IMG/VR virus record: IMGVR_UViG_3300021433_000003
Location: 1-64,000 of that record
Origin: a virus
Direction: 5' to 3' (one strand)
Length of the DNA: 64,000 bases
In this document: one piece after another, positions 9,350-18,775 of the stretch
Numbering within the stretch: position 1 is the stretch's first letter
Layout: each line of letters starts with the position of its first letter
Notes under the pieces: model-generated
Seen by the model: only the letters and a program-made list of their open reading frames with translations
What the model was told of the DNA's origin: nothing
The model's database searches: none
Position numbers and translations under genes: made by a program

Positions 9350-11028
9350 TGCTGTGCCGATGGCTCCTAGCTGCGCTGCTGTGCCTCGCCGTCGCTCCGG
9401 CGTCGGCGTTGTTGCTGACGCGCGCGTCTGGAGGTGGATCTACATATCACGCCGCCACGATACACAATTACGTGTCATCTCTCACCAGTACCCAGATCCA
9501 CCAATTCGACATAAATGGGAACTCTATCGATGTAAGCGACGCCCGCATCTTGCAAGTCGGCACTACTGCTTATCTGTATGGCGACGCCAACGGATGCGGC
9601 CAGAGCATACAGAATAACGGGGTGTATTGCGGCGTTAACATCTACCAAGTGTGGGCAGACGCTAACGGCAATCCACAATTCCAGTTCCTCGGCCAGCCCT
9701 TCGACCCGACCGGGTCTCCGGTGGCTGCTAATTGCAGTCCGACAGCTACCTCGCCGATTGTGTTTCCGGGATGCTACAACACCGTCATATTATTCAACGC
9801 CGCGAATAATAACTATGTCATCTGGATTAATGGCGCTCAGGGCACGAACCAAAGCTATATGGTATGGACCTGTGCTAGCGTAGCCCAGATGACCAGCAAT
9901 GGCTGCGCGGCCGCAACTGCGCCAGCGCATCTCGGTCACGGCGGATCGGCGAACGCGAACGGGGATTATTCTCTGGCGATAGATGGATCAGGGAATGCGT
10001 GGATTGCCTACTCAAACAACAATAGCGGCCGGCATATCTTTGCGCAGGAGCTGAACTCGTCATTCACCGACGCGACGGGGAGCGACTTTGATACTGGTGT
10101 GACCGGCGAAGGTGTCGGGTTGTTCGTGGTTGGCAGCACATACTACATCACATACGGACCTCTTGCGGAATACTTCATCGCGGCGACCGACTACATCAGC
10201 TCGACCTCTCCGCTGTCTGCATGGTCCGGGATCACTGCACTAAACTCAAATTCTTGCTCCGGCCAAAACGGCGGGGGGACACCCACTGCCATCCCAGGAA
10301 CCCAGGTGCTATACCTGCCGGATAGATGGGCGCAAGCTCTCAGTGGCACCACACCGGGCCTCGGGAATCAGGCACTTAACAATATCTATTGGGCCGTCTT
10401 CGCATTCACCGGCAGCGCTCTCAACGCGATCACATGCGCCCCATCGAATAGCATCACGCTGCCCGCCGGCCCCGTGCCGACCCCATATTGGGCGGGGGCG
10501 CAGACAGGCTCGGAGGGTCTGTCTGGAGTAGCATATTGGGAACAAGGCTCGACCCAAAGCGCGGACCTTGGGGAAGGAGATTTGTCGCCGCCTTATCAAA
10601 GGGCTCAGAGTTTTACTGCCCCTACGAACCTATCATCAATCAATTTCGTGTTGACGACGGGCCAAGCCAACCGGCTATGCAAAGTCAACACCGGCTGCAC
10701 GGGGCCGACGGCGGGGCTCACTGCCACACTATTCGCAGTTGACGGGTCGCACCATCCCACTGGAAGCGCTCTCGCCACGCAAACGCTTGCGTCGGCCGCA
10801 TTCTCGTGGGCACCACAGCGTGTCACCTTCACGTTCAGTTCTCTGTCGCTAATAGCGGGGACTGAGTATGCGGTGGCGTTCAGCAGCCCCACAAATACGG
10901 CAGGAGGATACACATTCGCCTATAACGACACCGGCGCTTATTCGGGTGGCGTCGAAAGCTTTAGCTCGAATGGAGGCTCTACCTGGACGACCGAGGCGGG
11001 TCGGGTCATGAAGTTTTCGGTACAGTGA
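9346..11028 (+). CDS. Secreted GH43_24-like beta-propeller protein, 560 aa
   Basis: Signal peptide MMLCRWLLAALLCLAVAPASA is followed by LLLTRASGGG. Residues ~45-390 follow the blade pattern of GH43 subfamily 24 (exo-beta-1,3-galactanases). First blade: IDVSDARILQVGTTAYLYGD. Second: YNTVILFNAANNNYVIWING. Third: GDYSLAIDGSGNAWIAYSNN. Fourth: EGVGLFVVGSTYYITYG. A later PGTQVLYLPDRWA matches the family's FM-DRW strand. The Asp/Glu in these strands could be catalytic but I cannot confirm all of them. Residues 410-560 form a beta-sandwich (a FTAPTNLSSINFVL-type domain). A glycan-cleaving tail or secreted enzyme is likely; family assignment is by eye. Confidence 0.65.
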   Translation: MMLCRWLLAALLCLAVAPASALLLTRASGGGSTYHAATIHNYVSSLTSTQIHQFDINGNSIDVSDARILQVGTTAYLYGDANGCGQSIQNNGVYCGVNIYQVWADANGNPQFQFLGQPFDPTGSPVAANCSPTATSPIVFPGCYNTVILFNAANNNYVIWINGAQGTNQSYMVWTCASVAQMTSNGCAAATAPAHLGHGGSANANGDYSLAIDGSGNAWIAYSNNNSGRHIFAQELNSSFTDATGSDFDTGVTGEGVGLFVVGSTYYITYGPLAEYFIAATDYISSTSPLSAWSGITALNSNSCSGQNGGGTPTAIPGTQVLYLPDRWAQALSGTTPGLGNQALNNIYWAVFAFTGSALNAITCAPSNSITLPAGPVPTPYWAGAQTGSEGLSGVAYWEQGSTQSADLGEGDLSPPYQRAQSFTAPTNLSSINFVLTTGQANRLCKVNTGCTGPTAGLTATLFAVDGSHHPTGSALATQTLASAAFSWAPQRVTFTFSSLSLIAGTEYAVAFSSPTNTAGGYTFAYNDTGAYSGGVESFSSNGGSTWTTEAGRVMKFSVQ

Positions 11029-11032
11029 AGTG

Positions 11033-12094
11033 ATGCGTTCCATTCTTGGGATAGGATCACTCCTTGTCGCTGTGGCGCTGTCTTTCTCTGTCGCTCCGGC
11101 GTTAGGGCTGTTACTGAAGGGCGGGGCGGCTGGATACACTGATTTTTGCTCACAGTCCTTTATCGCCGGATCATGTATCTACGCCTATGACCTGAACCAG
11201 CGTCGAGTAAGCTCGAATGCCGTGCCATTCAAACTTACTCGCATTAGTGACAGCGCGACGCTTAACGGCAGCTATATTGGAGGCACTTTCTCGGTTAATG
11301 TTAGCGCGGTAACAGCATTTTGCGTTGGGAACGGGGGCACTACGACAGCCCAAACCTATAGTACTCAGTATAATGATTGCACTTACACAACCATTTATAA
11401 TCAAACAGGAATGGGCTGCGATCTGATAGCTGGCGCGCCTTATAATCTGACCAGCGCGACGGCTCACGCGCCGCTCGTTCAGGTTCGCACGAGTGATGGA
11501 ACGCTGGCTATTATCACACCGGGGACTGGCATAGCTGGATCGCCTGCGGTCCCATATACCAGTCCGGCGGCTAAATACCTCTTCAGCAACGGCTGTACGT
11601 TGGCCGATGGTGGCGCCGCCAGAACCTTAATAGGTAGAGGAAGCAACGCCTTCTATGGAGATGTCACTCATGCCAGCGGTGAATATGGGAGAATTGAGAC
11701 CAACCCAGCGCCCGGCAACGTTCCTTCTGGCTCGGCGATGAATACCGAGTTCTTTGTAAGTGGAGGCTTTTCTGATTATGATACGGATATTGAGGGCGGC
11801 GCGTTGTGTGTTGCCGGCTCTCCATTTTCTACATCTCCGACAATAGACGTTACTGGAGTTATCACCTATAGCTCTACTGCTGGCGGCTCAAACATTTGGT
11901 ACAATAATTCACAGACGGGGCCAGCTAACTGTGCCCCATTTACTACGGTCAACACTCAGGACGGGATAGTTATTGGCTGCTCTGGTGATTATACGCTGTG
12001 TAACAACAACTATTTTAGGGGGATGGCAATACTTAACATCGATGCGTCGTTGACCGCTGGTTTGCCGTCACAAATTTACAACGCATTGCGATGA
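11033..12094 (+). CDS. Secreted GH54-like (arabinofuranosidase B fold) protein, paralogue 1
   Basis: The ATG at 11033 is preceded in frame by a GTG at 11030. Signal peptide up to about residue 25 (SFSVAPALG), then LLLKGG. The body follows the GH54 catalytic domain: CIYAYDLNQRRVSSNAVPFK, TRISDSATL, AFCVGNGG and TTIYNQTG correspond to the family's C-AAHSTTRAL, L-R-SD-TT and IIYDQSGNG stretches. By alignment with GH54, the nucleophile Glu falls at E254 (DTDIEGG) and the acid/base Asp at D319 (GCSGDYT). The Cys-Cys pair of the substrate pocket is missing. Clear tandem paralogue of the next gene. Confidence 0.65.
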   Translation: MRSILGIGSLLVAVALSFSVAPALGLLLKGGAAGYTDFCSQSFIAGSCIYAYDLNQRRVSSNAVPFKLTRISDSATLNGSYIGGTFSVNVSAVTAFCVGNGGTTTAQTYSTQYNDCTYTTIYNQTGMGCDLIAGAPYNLTSATAHAPLVQVRTSDGTLAIITPGTGIAGSPAVPYTSPAAKYLFSNGCTLADGGAARTLIGRGSNAFYGDVTHASGEYGRIETNPAPGNVPSGSAMNTEFFVSGGFSDYDTDIEGGALCVAGSPFSTSPTIDVTGVITYSSTAGGSNIWYNNSQTGPANCAPFTTVNTQDGIVIGCSGDYTLCNNNYFRGMAILNIDASLTAGLPSQIYNALR

Positions 12095-13143
12095 CCCGTA
12101 CTGTCTCTGCTCTCTTTATCGCGCTGGTTGCAGCGATTATATGTTCCGCCGTTGACCCGGCGGAGGCGTTGCTGCTGCGAGGCGGTGGTAACGGCGCGGT
12201 TGCTTATAGCGACCTCTGTTCGCAGACGAATGTACCCTGCGTTTACGCGTGGTCCGTCACGCATCGTCTTAACTCGACGAACACCGATCCGTTTCAACTT
12301 ACTCGGACGAGTGATAGCGCGGTCTTCGAGGCCAGCTATACCGGGAGTAATTTCGTCGTCAACGTGTCCGCTGCGACGACTTTCTGTCTCGCCAATGGTG
12401 GCACGACCACAACGACGGCGACTTACACTCAGTACAACGATTGTACGTTCACCGATCTCTACGATCAGAAGGGGACGTGTAATCTGCTAGCGCTTGAGAC
12501 GAACAAGCGCCCCCCTTTCAAAACATGGCTCGCTGACGGGTTCCCGGTCATCATCCAAACCACGGTCAGCAACGGTACAGTCGGCGCTACAACGGGATGG
12601 TTGACCGGGTTTGGATGCTCGGCCGTCGCAGGCGCTGCCGCGAAGAGCCTGATATTTTACACGAACAGCACTTATGGATCGCTGTGCTGTGGCCAGTTTG
12701 GTTTCGGTGAAAATGGAAGCGGTTCCAATCCGACGCGGCCGATCCCCATTGTCAGCGGATCGATGTTAGCGCAGTTCTGGTTCACTGGCAGTCCAGTCCC
12801 TGCGGGATCAACAAACTACAACTATGACGACGAGGGTGGCGGAGGAGGAGGACGAACCTTTGTGAACAGCACTCCTGTCTCGGGCGTTGGGGTCATCACC
12901 TACAGCGGCGGCACCAATCTAATAAACGATTGGTTCAACAACATCCAGGGCGACACTAATTTTACTCCTCTTCAAACGATCAACACCCAAAGCCGAGTGA
13001 ATCTTGGATGCTCCGGTGATTTGACCTCGTGCGGACCGTACTGGTTCCGCGATATGGCGGTTACTTCCAATGACGTGTCGGCTGTTGGTGGATTGCCTAC
13101 AGCGATCTACACTTACCTGACGAACTTTTATGCCAGCATTTAA
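12091..13143 (+). CDS. Secreted GH54-like (arabinofuranosidase B fold) protein, paralogue 2
   Basis: Signal peptide ends at about residue 26 (DPAEA), followed by LLLRGGGNG. The pattern is the same as in the preceding gene: CVYAWSVTHRLNSTNTDPFQ, LTRTSDSAV, TFCLANGG, TDLYDQKGTC. Here the hallmark GH54 residues all have counterparts: adjacent cysteines C199-C200 (YGSLCCGQFG), E248 (YNYDDEGG) for the nucleophile and D310 (LGCSGDLTSCG) for the acid/base. In characterised GH54 enzymes these release alpha-L-arabinofuranosyl groups. Activity is predicted, not shown. The gene overlaps its paralogue by ATGA and the next gene by 14 bases. Confidence 0.7.
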   Translation: MTRTVSALFIALVAAIICSAVDPAEALLLRGGGNGAVAYSDLCSQTNVPCVYAWSVTHRLNSTNTDPFQLTRTSDSAVFEASYTGSNFVVNVSAATTFCLANGGTTTTTATYTQYNDCTFTDLYDQKGTCNLLALETNKRPPFKTWLADGFPVIIQTTVSNGTVGATTGWLTGFGCSAVAGAAAKSLIFYTNSTYGSLCCGQFGFGENGSGSNPTRPIPIVSGSMLAQFWFTGSPVPAGSTNYNYDDEGGGGGGRTFVNSTPVSGVGVITYSGGTNLINDWFNNIQGDTNFTPLQTINTQSRVNLGCSGDLTSCGPYWFRDMAVTSNDVSAVGGLPTAIYTYLTNFYASI

Positions 13144-14866
13144 GTTCATAGCCACTATTATCTTGGCCGCTGCGCTCGCGCTGAATGCTCTGCCAGTCGC
13201 GGCGCATTTCAGACTGGCATCGCATGGCGGTCAGGGCTCTGGAGGCGGCGCAACCAACGTTATCTCGGTTCAGCTCGGGAACGAAAACCTGCCAGTGAGC
13301 GCAGCGAGCGGCCATGTCATCGGCCCGTTGACCGCCAAGGTGACGGGCGGCGGGGCTTGCGTCGGCTGCACGTTTTCTATGGTCAATTCAGGCGCGTCCT
13401 CGGATGGCAGCGTTCCTATTTCATGCAGTGCATCAAGCAACGACTTTCAGGTTATCACTTCCGGTCCAGACCCGGTTGATCTCGCGAACTTAAACGTCAT
13501 CAGTACCGCTCAAATTTATGGACAGGCTGATCCTGCCTCGCCGACTCATAGTTATATCTGTGTAAAGGCTACTCCGCCGGTCGGCGCGTCGTTTACGCAG
13601 CCGTTCTCGATCATGGTGCGGAACCCGACCTTTACCGCTTTTGGGCCGCTTTTCGTTCAGTACACGACTGGTGTCGGCGAGACGGTGCCGCTTTCGACCA
13701 CAATATGCTGGACGCATTGCGGCGGTGCTGGATCTCCACCGGCCGTGACCTACACGCTCGGGGCCGATGCGGCTTGTACTGCTTCCGGCATCTCGATCTC
13801 GGGCAGCAACCTGATTTTCAGCTCGTCGTACACCGTGCCGAACGCTGGTGCAGGCGGAGCGAATTGCCATATCACCGCGACTGCGGCTGGTGTCGGTACG
13901 GGAATGATCGGAACGTCTGGATCGTCTTTCGTCGCTGATGTCCATATCTCTCAGGGAGCTTATGTTGGGCCAGGAGATGCGACCTACCCGAACGGTGCGA
14001 CGGGCATGACTTGGCCTGTCTGGACTGGCCCCTATGCTATCAGCGCAGCTTATGCGACGGCTGGAAATCCGATTTGGCTCGTGCAGCGCGAGGGCGATGG
14101 CCAGTTCTTCACAATCAATGCGCTCACTAACGGCGACATGGATTACAATACGCTGGCGAGCGACTGTGACACGTCAATCTGTTACCTCAACCTTGCCTAC
14201 GATCAGAGCGGCAACAGTCCAGGCTGCATTGTTACCGCTCCGACAAATTGCATGCCGACCTGGGGTCAGGCAACCGGAGCGGGCATAACTACTCGGAAGC
14301 CAGTTATCTTTTTCGACGCATTTGACGGCACCCGGGTCTCGCCGACGAACAGCAACAGCACTGATCGGGGCATGTGGAACCCCACCGCGTACAATGGCAG
14401 CGGCACGACCGGGACGCTATGGATAGATGCGGAGGAAAATACTGGTGTGTTCGGCGGCCCGGTGGTTGCCCTCAATTCCTCGAATGGCGTATCCAATCCA
14501 ATCGCTCAGCTCTCGTTCACGAACGGGGGCGGCTCTAGCTGCTACGTCGGACCAGGTGCGGGCGGCGGCGGAACGATCAGCGAATCGACAGCAGCCGGCG
14601 GTGTCCTGCATAGCATGATCTGCACACTGAACGGCTCAACAACGAATGGTTCGACACTAAAGATTGACGGAACCGAGACGACAGGAACGCTTCTGAACGC
14701 AAGCCTGAAAATACCTCTCGGGTTTGGGATGACGTATGGTGGCGGGTCTGATCAGGGCTTCATCCCTGGCCCATCAGCAGTCTCATCGACAGTAGCAAGC
14801 TCGTCACAGCGGCAGGCACTGTGCCTGTTCGATCAATGGACCTATGGGATCAGCGGAACATGCTGA
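13130..14866 (+). CDS. Secreted multidomain protein with arabinofuranosidase-like segment, 578 aa
   Basis: Signal peptide MPAFKFIATIILAAALALNALPVAA, then HFRLASHGG, a tag shared with the next gene. Residues 40-290 are Thr/Ser/Gly-rich, probably two or three Ig-like beta domains with scattered cysteines. Residues 295-360 contain AISAAYATAGNPIWLVQRE and CYLNLAYDQSGN, resembling the N-terminal half of GH54/arabinofuranosidase-type domains common in phage tail proteins. The C-terminal 200 residues are a beta-sandwich (LamG-like). Catalytic residues are not identifiable, so it may be a binding protein. Likely an adhesin or glycan-binding tail-type component. Confidence 0.55.
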   Translation: MPAFKFIATIILAAALALNALPVAAHFRLASHGGQGSGGGATNVISVQLGNENLPVSAASGHVIGPLTAKVTGGGACVGCTFSMVNSGASSDGSVPISCSASSNDFQVITSGPDPVDLANLNVISTAQIYGQADPASPTHSYICVKATPPVGASFTQPFSIMVRNPTFTAFGPLFVQYTTGVGETVPLSTTICWTHCGGAGSPPAVTYTLGADAACTASGISISGSNLIFSSSYTVPNAGAGGANCHITATAAGVGTGMIGTSGSSFVADVHISQGAYVGPGDATYPNGATGMTWPVWTGPYAISAAYATAGNPIWLVQREGDGQFFTINALTNGDMDYNTLASDCDTSICYLNLAYDQSGNSPGCIVTAPTNCMPTWGQATGAGITTRKPVIFFDAFDGTRVSPTNSNSTDRGMWNPTAYNGSGTTGTLWIDAEENTGVFGGPVVALNSSNGVSNPIAQLSFTNGGGSSCYVGPGAGGGGTISESTAAGGVLHSMICTLNGSTTNGSTLKIDGTETTGTLLNASLKIPLGFGMTYGGGSDQGFIPGPSAVSSTVASSSQRQALCLFDQWTYGISGTC

Positions 14867-17800
14867 TACTGCGTCTTCTCGTCGTCATGCTGACGCTGTG
14901 CCTTCCGGCGTCGGCGCACTTCCGGCTGGGGAGCCACGGCGCGGCGTCTTCTGTGTCGTCTGGCGTGGTTTTCTCTCAGACGGTCAAGAACATCGCCAGC
15001 GCGACGACGCCGACGATCGCTGGCACGACGATGGTCGCGACGCATATCGGCACGATGTATCCGCCCGGCGCGGTCCCATCCGGTGATATCGTGGTTGCCA
15101 AGGTCGGCGGCGTTACTCTCGCGAGCGCCCAGATCGACAGCCAGCAGTGCTCGTTCTGGCCAGACGGATCGTTGAGGTTCTGCCCGTTCTCGGGCTTTGT
15201 GCCACAGATGGCGTCGGGAGCCAGTCAGCAAGTTACTTTTTCAGTTCAGGCCGGCAGCTTCCCTACATCATCCTCAGTGACTCCAGCCACGATCGCTGCT
15301 GCGAGCGACTTCAAGGTCGTGCTGAGCAACATGAACGGTTCCTATACGAAGCAGGGTCCGCAGGGACCATCAGTCTGGTACGGGGCCTATCCCGGTTTCT
15401 ATGTGTCAGGTGGCGCGATCTCTGGCGGGTATGTCAGGAACCAGCCTACGACCGCGGCGGCTCCACAAGGCTTGCTCGGCTTCAACTGCACGTCGGGTAG
15501 CGCGAATTGCATCACACCATCGAATTACCAAGCGTCTGTCAGTACGACTACATCGTCAGGTAGCGCGGTCCTGACTTTCTCCAGCCTCCCTGTCCCGCCA
15601 CAGTACATTTTCAACAACCCCCAGCAAATCACTATCATCGACGTAACGAATCCGAGCTCGATCCCGGACAACACGACGGTTTTGTCGTTTAATAGCAGCG
15701 CAAAGACGGTAACGATGTCCGCCAACGCCGCCGCGAATATTACCTCCGGCGATACTCTCGCATTTGGCTACACGATCCACGGGGGAACCAGCAACGGGGC
15801 CTTCACGGTCACCGTGAATGGCTCCAATGTCATAACCGGCGTCAATATCATCAAGGCTGGCGGTGGCTTTTCGGCGGTCGGCTCCGGGGCGATGACCGCC
15901 GACATTGATACGATCCTCAACGCCTATGGCTCGACCGATCCATCGAGTTGTGCGTCGATGCCAGGGGCAGCCGCCTTCACGGAGTCGTTTTCCGGCTCGA
16001 CGATGACGGTTTCGAGCGTGACGGGCGTGGTCTCGATCGGACAGATGGTCGATGACGGAACCAACCTTGCGATAATCACGGCTGGCAGCGGCACGACATG
16101 GACGATCCAGGGTACGTTAGCAGCGGGTCCGATATCGGCCACGTCCACCCCGGCCCTGTGCGTCTACACCTCCGGCCCGACTGTGAAGGCGTATCGAGGC
16201 ATCGGCGCATACCGCGACAACGTAAGCGGCACCAAAGATGCCTGGGAGCGGTTCCGCTTCACCATCGAGGCGTGGACCGGACCTACCGGTCTATATGCGA
16301 TCAAGCCGGTAATTACTACCGATAATTCAGTCTATAAAAACCACAATGGCTGGCCGAACGTCGTCTACGACGCCGACTTCAAGAACGGCTCGACCGAGAT
16401 CATCGGCTGTGCGCAGGGCGGCTCAAATAACAAATGGTGTGCGATCCAGCAGCAGGTCAACGGCTCGTGGGCGGCGCTCGATCCATGCGAGGCCTGCGCG
16501 ATCGGAGCAACCGGCCGGCCAGTGTGGTTGCCGACGACGACAGGAACTTACAGCACACCGAACAGCCAAGCTCTCGCGCAGGTAGTCGTCTCCCCAGCCT
16601 CAGCCGACCTCGCCTTCATCCACGCCGCGCGGGCGGCTCTGCCGCTGAATAACACAATCACGGTCAGTCCGGCCGTGCTTACGACGACGACGGGGACATT
16701 CGGCTCGCCTTATTACACGAACCTCTATGCGCCCTATGAGCATGGCGGGACCGACGCAACGACAGGATTTGGGTCGGGTGGTTCTGGGCATATTGGCCTT
16801 GGGCCAATGGGATCGCCTTGGGCATACTGGTATCAGGCAGCCGAAGGCGGTGCGAGCGACGGCGGCGTTAGCTATCTAGCAAACATGAGAGTTGCCGCCG
16901 AATCAACGGCAGGCATGATGGATGGACCGCGGTACGATGACACGGGACTGCCGTTAAATTACTTCAACTCAGGCAGCGGATATACCCCGCCAGCGGCGTT
17001 CACGGACTCCAATACCTGGGATTTCGTGATGGATCAGTACAACAAGGCAGCTAGCTATCCCAATGATTTTATGTGGCAGGGCGATGTCCCGTCTCCGACT
17101 ACCGCCCAGCCGGCCCTGGCCAATACACAGATCGAGAATAACGACGGATACGGCGACACATCGCACTGGCCTGAGTTCCAGCACGGCATTTATTTGGTCG
17201 AGGCTGAGCGGTACATCTTGGAGAATTGGATCGACGAAGCGAATGGGGTGGCGTTAGGGCCATCCAATACCGATGGAAACACGCGATCTCTGTCATTCGG
17301 CGGAACGAGATATGATGCGCAAGGGATGAGCAGCAGCATTCCGCGGCAAAACTCGTGGTGGGCAAATGTGACTGTGCCGGTGGCATATCTCGGGCCGCCG
17401 AACGAGCCCTCTATCCAATACTACAAGCACGTCGTTGCCACCAACTACGCGATGAATTACGCTTTCTACAGTTTCATAGGCACCGGCAATTTCTGGGATG
17501 CGGCGGCGGGGGCTTCGGTGTGGCCGTTCCCCAAGTATTATGACAATACCGCCAACGGCGATCAGGCGACGCCGGAGGATTACAGGACTACGGTTCCGAA
17601 CAATTCGTCAATAATTGATACATTATTCATGCAACTGTATTGGGGCATGAACACCGACGAGGCGGTGATGTTCGATAACGGCAACGACGCCAACCTCACT
17701 GGTTTTGCGCGCAATTTCCTGGACAACTACTTGGTCAAGAACCCGGCTATCAATACCTGCGCCTACAACAATGTTGCCTATGTAATCAAATGGGCAAATG

Positions 17801-18765
17801 CGACCACCCACCAGACCGCGCCTTATGTATCGCCCCAACCGGGATGGGACGCGACGACGGTCACCGGAACGCCCCAGCGTGGGAATGGCCCAATCTCCGG
17901 CGATAATACGATCCACACCGAAAATGGTTCATCGACCGTCTCGGCGTCGCTGGAAACCGCCGGCAACACCGGAGCGTGGTCATTCACGCCGACGGCGACC
18001 GCGCCGGTGTCACCCGGAGGCACTTCGATCCCGCTGTCTAGCGTCACCTCACCGCAAAGCGGGCCGATAACGACGGGATGGGTGATCAAGGATCTCGACA
18101 ATCCAACCGCCCTTACATGGCCGACCTATGTCACCGCGCCTGCCTCGGGGCTGACGATCTCGATCTCGTCTCCGGTGACCGGGCCAGGAATCTCGATCAA
18201 TGACCGCATCGTGGTGTCGGCGAGTTGGCCGTGGGTCTATCCGATCTTCTCGACAACTCGGCTGGCGTCCGGCACGCGGATGAGCATCGCCGACGTTGAT
18301 TGGCACGATCAGACGAGCCCGAGCGACTCCAGCCAAGGGCTGTCGGGATGGCCACCGTCCTCGACCCCACAGGTGACCGATGGGCAATGGCTTTGGCTTT
18401 GCATGGACGCTTCTGGCGCGGCATTTGGCCAACTGAGCACGACACAACCAACGATCTCGGGCGGTGTTTGCACCGGCGGCACAACCTACGTGACCTGGAA
18501 CATCACCGCCGATTTTGGGGTGGCGACGATAGCTAATGCGAGTTGTCCGGCGGCATCGTCCGGTGACTGGCGCAATCCTGCCGTGAACGGTGAGGAAGAG
18601 GCTGAGATGTATGCCACCGCGCAATGGCGCAAGGCGCTCAACGGCGTCCTCGGGACTAGCACCGACGCGAACACGGCAATCACCCAACTGACGCCTTATG
18701 TAACCCCGCTAAGCACGACCTACAGCGACGGGCAGGTTCAGTGGGGCGCGGACAATCATTTCTGA
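14860..18765 (+). CDS. Very large secreted, putative polysaccharide-active protein (YetA/PcRGLX-like), 1301 aa
   Basis: The ATG at 14860 gives a proper signal peptide (MLILRLLVVMLTLCLPASA) and the HFRLGSHG tag; an in-frame ATG at 14821 would spoil it. Near residue 70 are PPGAVPSGDIVV and FWPDGSLRF, a motif pair seen in YetA/PcRGLX-type (exo-rhamnogalacturonan lyase-related) proteins. The middle (about 700-900) has GDTSHWPEFQHGIYLVEAER and RQNSWWANVTVPVAY, resembling the alpha/alpha-barrel part of the same group. Beta-sandwich segments follow and the protein ends near QWGADNHF. Substrate unknown. Largest gene in the window and last in the adhesin array. Confidence 0.55.
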   Translation: MLILRLLVVMLTLCLPASAHFRLGSHGAASSVSSGVVFSQTVKNIASATTPTIAGTTMVATHIGTMYPPGAVPSGDIVVAKVGGVTLASAQIDSQQCSFWPDGSLRFCPFSGFVPQMASGASQQVTFSVQAGSFPTSSSVTPATIAAASDFKVVLSNMNGSYTKQGPQGPSVWYGAYPGFYVSGGAISGGYVRNQPTTAAAPQGLLGFNCTSGSANCITPSNYQASVSTTTSSGSAVLTFSSLPVPPQYIFNNPQQITIIDVTNPSSIPDNTTVLSFNSSAKTVTMSANAAANITSGDTLAFGYTIHGGTSNGAFTVTVNGSNVITGVNIIKAGGGFSAVGSGAMTADIDTILNAYGSTDPSSCASMPGAAAFTESFSGSTMTVSSVTGVVSIGQMVDDGTNLAIITAGSGTTWTIQGTLAAGPISATSTPALCVYTSGPTVKAYRGIGAYRDNVSGTKDAWERFRFTIEAWTGPTGLYAIKPVITTDNSVYKNHNGWPNVVYDADFKNGSTEIIGCAQGGSNNKWCAIQQQVNGSWAALDPCEACAIGATGRPVWLPTTTGTYSTPNSQALAQVVVSPASADLAFIHAARAALPLNNTITVSPAVLTTTTGTFGSPYYTNLYAPYEHGGTDATTGFGSGGSGHIGLGPMGSPWAYWYQAAEGGASDGGVSYLANMRVAAESTAGMMDGPRYDDTGLPLNYFNSGSGYTPPAAFTDSNTWDFVMDQYNKAASYPNDFMWQGDVPSPTTAQPALANTQIENNDGYGDTSHWPEFQHGIYLVEAERYILENWIDEANGVALGPSNTDGNTRSLSFGGTRYDAQGMSSSIPRQNSWWANVTVPVAYLGPPNEPSIQYYKHVVATNYAMNYAFYSFIGTGNFWDAAAGASVWPFPKYYDNTANGDQATPEDYRTTVPNNSSIIDTLFMQLYWGMNTDEAVMFDNGNDANLTGFARNFLDNYLVKNPAINTCAYNNVAYVIKWANATTHQTAPYVSPQPGWDATTVTGTPQRGNGPISGDNTIHTENGSSTVSASLETAGNTGAWSFTPTATAPVSPGGTSIPLSSVTSPQSGPITTGWVIKDLDNPTALTWPTYVTAPASGLTISISSPVTGPGISINDRIVVSASWPWVYPIFSTTRLASGTRMSIADVDWHDQTSPSDSSQGLSGWPPSSTPQVTDGQWLWLCMDASGAAFGQLSTTQPTISGGVCTGGTTYVTWNITADFGVATIANASCPAASSGDWRNPAVNGEEEAEMYATAQWRKALNGVLGTSTDANTAITQLTPYVTPLSTTYSDGQVQWGADNHF

Positions 18766-18775
18766 TGGGGCCGCG

